Of a stretch of 64,000 nucleotides of DNA, positions 59,164 through 64,000 are shown one piece after another. Position 1 is the stretch's first letter. Every line of letters begins with the position of its first letter. The DNA is from Sphingomonadales bacterium (lineage in GTDB: Bacteria > Bacteroidota > Bacteroidia > Flavobacteriales_D > Crocinitomicaceae): contig VHBC01000002.1 in assembly GCA_016872115.1 (NCBI GenBank), positions 62,001 to 126,000 on the forward strand. The letters are read 5' to 3'. The notes under the pieces were generated by a model. It was not told the DNA's origin. It worked only from the letters and a program-made list of their open reading frames with translations, and did not search any database. A program made the translations under genes and the position numbers.

Positions 59164-61109
59164 TGCGCCATTTACTTATTCTGCTCATACTCGTCCTTTT
59201 GGGATGCAACCGAGCGCCTTCTACAAACCCTGCAGCTACTGAGCAGCTCACAGAAAATCCACAAGACGACCACAGCTATGCCAATTTGAAGCAAATCAAT
59301 ACAACGCACCTACACCTCGATTTAGAAGTTGATTTTGCAGCACAAACCATTTACGGAACAGCGCGTCACCGTATGCGTAACAACGGAGCCGACACCGCTA
59401 TTTTCGACATCAAAGGCTTGCTCATTCAAAAAGTTACACTTGGCCCTAAAAATAAAGAGAGGGAAACCGACTTTACAATTGGCCCCATGGACAAAGACAG
59501 CATTTTTGGCCAAGCGCTTCTCGTTAATGTAGATTCAACAACACAATACGTAAATATTTACTACCAAACCACCGAAGCCTCCGCAGCACTCGATTGGCTA
59601 GACACCACACTAACTAGCTCCAAAACCAAACCCTTTTTGTACACCCAAGGACAAGCCATTTTGACGCGCACCTGGATTCCTATTCAAGATTCACCATCAA
59701 ACAGACTTACCTACAGTGCAGATGTCAAAGTGCCGTCTGATCTTTTGGCCCTCATGAGTGCCAAAAATCCGACGCAGCTTCAAAAAAACGGTCTGTATCA
59801 CTTCGAGATGCCCAGAGCCATCCCGAGTTATCTTATCGCGCTTGCCGTCGGGGATATCGCTTTTAAAGATTTAGGCCACAACTGTGGTGTTTACGCCGAA
59901 AAAGAACTTGTTGACAATTGCGCCAACGAATTCGAAGATCTTCCAGAAATGATGCGGGTGGCTGAAGCGCTTTACGGCCCCTACAAATGGGGACGCTATG
60001 ACGTCTTGGTATTGCCTTATTCTTTTCCTTTTGGCGGTATGGAAAATCCCATGCTGACTTTTGCAAATCCAACCTTGCTTACTGGTGACAAAAGCTTAGT
60101 GTCTGTTCTTGCGCATGAACTTGCGCATTCGTGGTCAGGAAATCTGGTTACCAATCATTCTTGGTCAGATCTCTGGCTCAACGAAGGCACCACTGTCTAC
60201 TTTGAAGAACGCATCATGGAGGCCCTCAAGGGCAAAGAGGTAGCCGACATTTTAGCACAAGTCGAATTCAGGGAATTAGAACAAACGATTGCTGAAATGC
60301 GACAAGACAGCTCCTACGAGGACAGCAAACTCCATTTGAATTTAGTGAACCGCGACCCAGATATCGCTATGTCAGATGTTGCGTATGTCAAAGGTGCATT
60401 TTTCTTCCGAACACTAGAACAAATGGTTGGACGCAAAAAATTAGATGCTTTTCTCAAGCAATATTTCAGTCATTTTGCTTTTCAAACGATATCCGCAGAT
60501 GAATTCATTGATTATTTAGAATCCGAATTATTAGCGAAGTCTGGCAAAGACTTCAATTACCGCGATTGGATTTTTCAGCCTGGCTTACCTTCAAATTGTG
60601 TTCGTATAGCCGCACCCCGGATCGAAAAAATTGAATCCCAAGCCCAACTTTTCAATCAAGGAAAGAATCCTTTTAAAGCAAAAGTTAGCTACAAATGGGT
60701 CCGTAAAAATGGCAAACGCAAACGCATTAAAACCCTTGTTCAAACAAAATACCAAGACCTGCTTATCCAAGAATGGCAACTTTTCATCGGTGCACTTTCT
60801 AATCCCCCTGCCTACCGTTTGCAAGAATTAGACAAGCAATTTGCCTTCAGTGAATCGGGTAACAGTGAAATTCTCTGCAATTGGTTTGTACTTGCCGCAA
60901 AATCAGATTACGCCTTTCAAATAGAGCCCAAAATAACAGCATTTCTTGGTAAGGTCGGTCGTCGTAAATATGTGTTGCCGATTTATGAAGCGCTTGCATC
61001 TAGCCCTAAAGGCCTACAACTTGCCAAACGAATTTTTCATCAATCAAAAAGTAACTACCATAGTGTTACCCGCAGGTCGGTATGGAAAATGCTACAGAAA
61101 CAAGGCTGA
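59163..61109 (+). CDS. M1-family metallo-aminopeptidase lipoprotein
   Basis: A 648-residue zinc peptidase like leukotriene-A4-hydrolase-type enzymes. Seen: a lipoprotein signal (LLILLILVLLGCN), the N-terminal beta domain (residues 45-235), the substrate motif GGMEN (291-295), the zinc motif HELAHSW (His318, Glu319, His322) with the third ligand Glu341 in NEGTTVYFEE, and an alpha-helical C-terminal domain. It trims N-terminal residues from peptides at the envelope. It is coupled to the preceding gene by TAATG and abuts the recQ stop with no gap. Confidence 0.92.
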   Translation: MRHLLILLILVLLGCNRAPSTNPAATEQLTENPQDDHSYANLKQINTTHLHLDLEVDFAAQTIYGTARHRMRNNGADTAIFDIKGLLIQKVTLGPKNKERETDFTIGPMDKDSIFGQALLVNVDSTTQYVNIYYQTTEASAALDWLDTTLTSSKTKPFLYTQGQAILTRTWIPIQDSPSNRLTYSADVKVPSDLLALMSAKNPTQLQKNGLYHFEMPRAIPSYLIALAVGDIAFKDLGHNCGVYAEKELVDNCANEFEDLPEMMRVAEALYGPYKWGRYDVLVLPYSFPFGGMENPMLTFANPTLLTGDKSLVSVLAHELAHSWSGNLVTNHSWSDLWLNEGTTVYFEERIMEALKGKEVADILAQVEFRELEQTIAEMRQDSSYEDSKLHLNLVNRDPDIAMSDVAYVKGAFFFRTLEQMVGRKKLDAFLKQYFSHFAFQTISADEFIDYLESELLAKSGKDFNYRDWIFQPGLPSNCVRIAAPRIEKIESQAQLFNQGKNPFKAKVSYKWVRKNGKRKRIKTLVQTKYQDLLIQEWQLFIGALSNPPAYRLQELDKQFAFSESGNSEILCNWFVLAAKSDYAFQIEPKITAFLGKVGRRKYVLPIYEALASSPKGLQLAKRIFHQSKSNYHSVTRRSVWKMLQKQG

Positions 61110-63299
61110 TTAATTGCCGTATTCAGACATAAATTTAATACGCACCAAGCGCAATTCCTCTTCAGAATATAGCCCATCAAACTCATGGTAAGCCGAGATG
61201 AGGTCTTCGGAGTCAGCACCCAAAAAGTAGTCTATGATTTCCTCTTGGTTATCGGGGTCTAGGACCTCAGCCAAATAATAATCGATGTTGAGTTTGGTGC
61301 CTGAATTGACGACGGTTTCCAGTTCTTCGAGTAAGGCGTCGAAAGATTTCCCTTGAGATTTAGCGATGTCTTCAAGAGGCAATTTGCGGTCAATATTTTG
61401 AATGAGTTGTACTTTGGCTCCTGACTTATTGATCAAGGATTTCACGACGAAATCTTGGGGACGCTCAATTTGATTGGCAAGCACATGACTAGAAATCAGC
61501 TCCAAAAAGGGCAAGCCATAGCGCTGTGCTTTTCCAGCCCCGACACCTTGTATGGAGGTGAGCTCAGCGATTTCGATCGGGTATTGCAAACACATTTCTC
61601 GGAGAGAAGGCTCTTGAAAAACCACAAAAGGTGGCACACCTGCTTGCTTTGCAACGCGCTTGCGCAATTCAAGAAGTTGCGTATACAAAGCTTCGTCAAA
61701 TACAGCGCCGCGCTGATTGAGCACGATATCGTCGTCGTCGGTATTGGAGAAGTCGTGTTGCTTATAGAGTTGAAACGACCCTGGTGCAGTTAAGAATGCA
61801 TGTCCTTTTGGAGTCAGTTTAAGTGTGCCAAAAGTTTCGACATCCTTGTAGAGATAACCGGCAACGACAGATTGGCGTATAACCGCATTCCAAAAGTGTT
61901 CGTCGTGGTCTTTGCCAACCGCAAAAAGCGGTAGCTGGTCGTGTTTGTAGGCTTTGATATCGGCGTTGAGGTGCCCGGCTAAAAAAGCACAATAGTGTTT
62001 AGATTTTTGGGTTTGATCAAGCGCCACAACAGCTTGAAGCAAGTAACCCAGGTATTGGCCTCCTTCCATGCGTTCTTGCGGATGTTTGCAGTTATCGCAT
62101 TTCTCTTGGCAATTGCTTTGATTGAAATCTTCGCCAAAGTAATGCAAAATGAACTTGCGCCTGCAAACAGAGGTTTCGGCGTACGAAACGATTTCATGTA
62201 AGAGTTGTTTACCTATTTCTTGCTCCGTAAGTGCTTTTACCTGTAAAAATTTTTCGAGTTTTTCGATGTCTTTATAGCTGTAAAAAGCGATGCATTCTCC
62301 TACCCCACCGTCTCGGCCTGCACGACCTGTTTCTTGGTAATAACTTTCAATTGATTTTGGGATGTCGTGGTGAATGACATAACGCACATCTGGTTTGTCT
62401 ATACCCATTCCAAAAGCAATAGTAGCAACGATCACCTCAACTTCCTCCATCAAAAATGCATCTTGATGTTTGGCTCTTGAGTTGGCATCTAGGCCCGCAT
62501 GATAAGGCAGCGCATTGATGCCGTTGACTTGCAATAGCTCGGCGATTTCCTCTACTTTTTTGCGGCTCAGGCAATAAATAATTCCGCTCTGCCCTTCGTG
62601 TTGTTTGATGTAACGAATAATTTGTTTTTCAACTTCTCTTTTTGGACGAATTTCATAATAAAGGTTGTCGCGGTTAAATGAAGACTTGAAAACATCAGCA
62701 TCCAGCATATTGAGGTTTTTCTGGATATCGTATTGAACTTTTGGAGTTGCGGTTGCGGTTAAGGCAATGATGGGGACATTAGAAATCTTTTCGAATATTT
62801 CACGAAGACGGCGGTACTCTGGTCTGAAGTCATGACCCCATTCAGAAATACAATGGGCTTCGTCAATCGCAAAAAAGGAAATCGGAACGGCCGCTAAGAA
62901 ATCGATATTTTCTCGTTTGGTAAGTGATTCTGGCGCTACATATAGCATTTTGGTTTGGCCACTCAAAACGTCATCCTTTACCTGGGCAATTTCTGCTTTA
63001 CTCAGAGAAGAATTCAAGAAGTGTGCAACTTGCCCTGTTTGTGATAAACCACGCACGGCATCTACTTGATTCTTCATGAGGGCAATGAGCGGAGAAACAA
63101 CGATGGATGTTCCAGGTAAAATGAGCGAAGGCAGTTGGTAACAAAGTGATTTTCCGCCACCCGTAGGCATCAATACAAAGGTATTGCGACCAGCAATCAC
63201 ATTTTCTATGATTTGTTGTTGAGCGCCTTTGAAATGATCGTAACCAAAATAGGTCTTGAGGGCGTCCTTGAGGCGATATGGGGAGTTGATAAGCTGCAT
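61110..63299 (-). CDS. recQ: ATP-dependent DNA helicase RecQ
   Basis: A 729-residue superfamily 2 3'-5' helicase for recombination and repair of stalled forks. Seen: Walker A MPTGGGKSLCYQLP (Lys50), DEAHCISEWGHDFRP (Walker B 146-149), ETGRAGRDG (motif VI), the RQC zinc cysteines CRRKF...NCQEKCDNC near residue 370-400, the winged helix, and an HRDC domain (LRKRVAKQAGVPPFVVF). The final 100 residues extend beyond the core. Confidence 0.95.
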   Translation of the reverse strand: MQLINSPYRLKDALKTYFGYDHFKGAQQQIIENVIAGRNTFVLMPTGGGKSLCYQLPSLILPGTSIVVSPLIALMKNQVDAVRGLSQTGQVAHFLNSSLSKAEIAQVKDDVLSGQTKMLYVAPESLTKRENIDFLAAVPISFFAIDEAHCISEWGHDFRPEYRRLREIFEKISNVPIIALTATATPKVQYDIQKNLNMLDADVFKSSFNRDNLYYEIRPKREVEKQIIRYIKQHEGQSGIIYCLSRKKVEEIAELLQVNGINALPYHAGLDANSRAKHQDAFLMEEVEVIVATIAFGMGIDKPDVRYVIHHDIPKSIESYYQETGRAGRDGGVGECIAFYSYKDIEKLEKFLQVKALTEQEIGKQLLHEIVSYAETSVCRRKFILHYFGEDFNQSNCQEKCDNCKHPQERMEGGQYLGYLLQAVVALDQTQKSKHYCAFLAGHLNADIKAYKHDQLPLFAVGKDHDEHFWNAVIRQSVVAGYLYKDVETFGTLKLTPKGHAFLTAPGSFQLYKQHDFSNTDDDDIVLNQRGAVFDEALYTQLLELRKRVAKQAGVPPFVVFQEPSLREMCLQYPIEIAELTSIQGVGAGKAQRYGLPFLELISSHVLANQIERPQDFVVKSLINKSGAKVQLIQNIDRKLPLEDIAKSQGKSFDALLEELETVVNSGTKLNIDYYLAEVLDPDNQEEIIDYFLGADSEDLISAYHEFDGLYSEEELRLVRIKFMSEYGN

Positions 63300-63385
63300 G
63301 AAGCTAGACGGGAAACAACAGTTTTAAAAAGTTGTTCATTTAAATATAATGCAAATAATGCAAATAGCAAGTATTTACATGAAAA

Positions 63386-64000
63386 TTAACCGTTAAAAGC
63401 GACCACTTCTTTAACTTCGGGTAGATGCTGTTTGAGTAAGTTTTCAATTCCGCCTTTTAGCGTAGCGGTGGAGGACGGGCAACCCGCGCAGGAGCCTTTG
63501 AGCATGACTGTTACTTTGCCTTCTTCGTAACCAAGAAAGTCAATGGCACCGCCGTCGTTGGCCACTGCAGGGCGCACGTATTGGTCAAGTAGATCCATAA
63601 TGGCGTCGTCGAGCTCAGAGGGCGCAAAAGAAGCTGGCGATGGGTTTGCAGAGGGGCCTGCTGGGGTTTCTTGGTCTGCGTCGTGTTGTATTTGACTTGG
63701 CATGGCAATGAGCACTTCCTTGCCAAAACTGATCCATTCGCGAATAAATTCTCTGAGTTCCATAGTGATGAAATCCCAAGGAACATTGTCGGTTTTGGCA
63801 ACAGTGACAAAGTTGGAGGCTACAAAAACCTTAGAGACAAAAGGGAAGTCAAACAGTGCTTCGGCGAGTGGTGAGAATCCTTTGGCTGAAGACTTGCTGT
63901 CAAATTCAACCGAAGCACCCGTAGGCAAAAGATATTTGTTGGCCACAAACTTCATCGTTGAAGGGTTGGGCGTCATTTCGCTGTAGACTGTTACTGGAAT
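63386..64000 (-). CDS. Nfu-type iron-sulfur cluster carrier (5' end cut by window)
   Basis: A protein of about 200 residues that delivers Fe-S clusters to target enzymes. Seen: an N-terminal Nfu domain (MTPNPSTMKFVANKYLLPTGASVEF, FPFVSKVFVASNFVTV), a Pro/Ala-rich linker, and the C-terminal NifU domain with the cluster motif CAGCPSSTATLKGGIENLL. An ATG lies at 63976, but the frame stays open to the window edge with IPVTVYSE just before TPNP, as in homologs whose start precedes it by about 9 residues. The true start is probably beyond position 64000. Confidence 0.85.
   Translation of the reverse strand: MPVTVYSEMTPNPSTMKFVANKYLLPTGASVEFDSKSSAKGFSPLAEALFDFPFVSKVFVASNFVTVAKTDNVPWDFITMELREFIREWISFGKEVLIAMPSQIQHDADQETPAGPSANPSPASFAPSELDDAIMDLLDQYVRPAVANDGGAIDFLGYEEGKVTVMLKGSCAGCPSSTATLKGGIENLLKQHLPEVKEVVAFNG

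Noticed and set aside
1-64000. CRISPR arrays, insertion sequences, prophage or defence islands
   Set aside because: No regularly spaced repeats, transposase, integrase, phage structural or restriction genes were seen; the window is core chromosome.

Overview
The window looks like chromosomal core DNA from a member of the Bacteroidota, most likely a flavobacterium-like lineage (Flavobacteriales). The evidence is a primary sigma factor without the N-terminal 1.1 region, promoters with the phylum-specific -7 element TAnnTTTG, near-absence of Shine-Dalgarno sequences, a T9SS type-B sorted SprB-repeat protein, a GldM-like protein, and families typical of the phylum (DUF4290, DUF2891, long GAPDH, fused IcmF mutase, BshC). 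I annotate 55 protein genes, one tRNA gene, one decayed gene, four terminators and about twenty promoter or operator sites. No insertion sequence, prophage, rRNA operon or CRISPR array is visible.

Layout. 1-2.6 kb: gatC and an acyltransferase (-), trpS (+), then a divergent pair of tiny genes, DUF2805 and a 46-residue DUF2256 zinc-ribbon protein. 2.6-8.5 kb: a tight minus-strand operon dapF, GNAT, mltG, glycosylasparaginase, beta-mannosidase. 8.5-13.3 kb: htrA, rpoD, gap, cmk (+). 13.3-20.4 kb: DUF2891, a membrane protein, parC and parE (-). 20.5-22.2 kb: efp-gcvT (+). 22.2-25 kb: a GDPD-like lipoprotein, a small exported protein and gdhA (-). 25.2-29.5 kb: the T9SS adhesin, DUF4197 and a nucleoside phosphorylase (+). 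29.5-34.3 kb: tlpA-like, murA, DUF4290, purL (-). 34.3-38 kb: lpd and two exported proteins, one GldM-like (+). 38-39.8 kb: map and luxC-like acyl-CoA reductase (-), divergent from a ferredoxin and a membrane hydrolase (+). 41.9-47.3 kb: Smr protein, LolC/E-type permease, NamZ-like protein, purE, tatA, SDR and a 75-residue protein. 47.3-53.3 kb: YkgJ, icmF, bshC, eda (+). 53.4-53.9 kb: tRNA(CAT), terminator and a decayed cupin_5/DUF985 gene. 53.9-64 kb: KAS III, ctaA (-), purB, an exported protein and an M1 peptidase (+), recQ and an Nfu protein (-).

The genes form short operons with stop/start overlaps (TAATG, TGATG, ATGA). Six convergent pairs abut or overlap at their stop codons, so the genome is compact. 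Themes are purine synthesis (purE, purL, purB), envelope and peptidoglycan (murA, dapF, mltG, NamZ), translation (gatC, trpS, efp, map), chromosome topology (parCE) and Asn-linked glycan degradation (beta-mannosidase plus glycosylasparaginase).

The most interesting signal is regulatory. Four genes (map, luxC-like, tatA, ctaA) have a perfect TAnnTTTG element ending exactly 4 nt before the start codon, which predicts leaderless mRNAs. The remaining recognisable promoters sit about 10-28 nt upstream. A second signal is the same asymmetric dyad, TTAGTGT-N7-ACACTTA, upstream of both gdhA and the KAS III gene.
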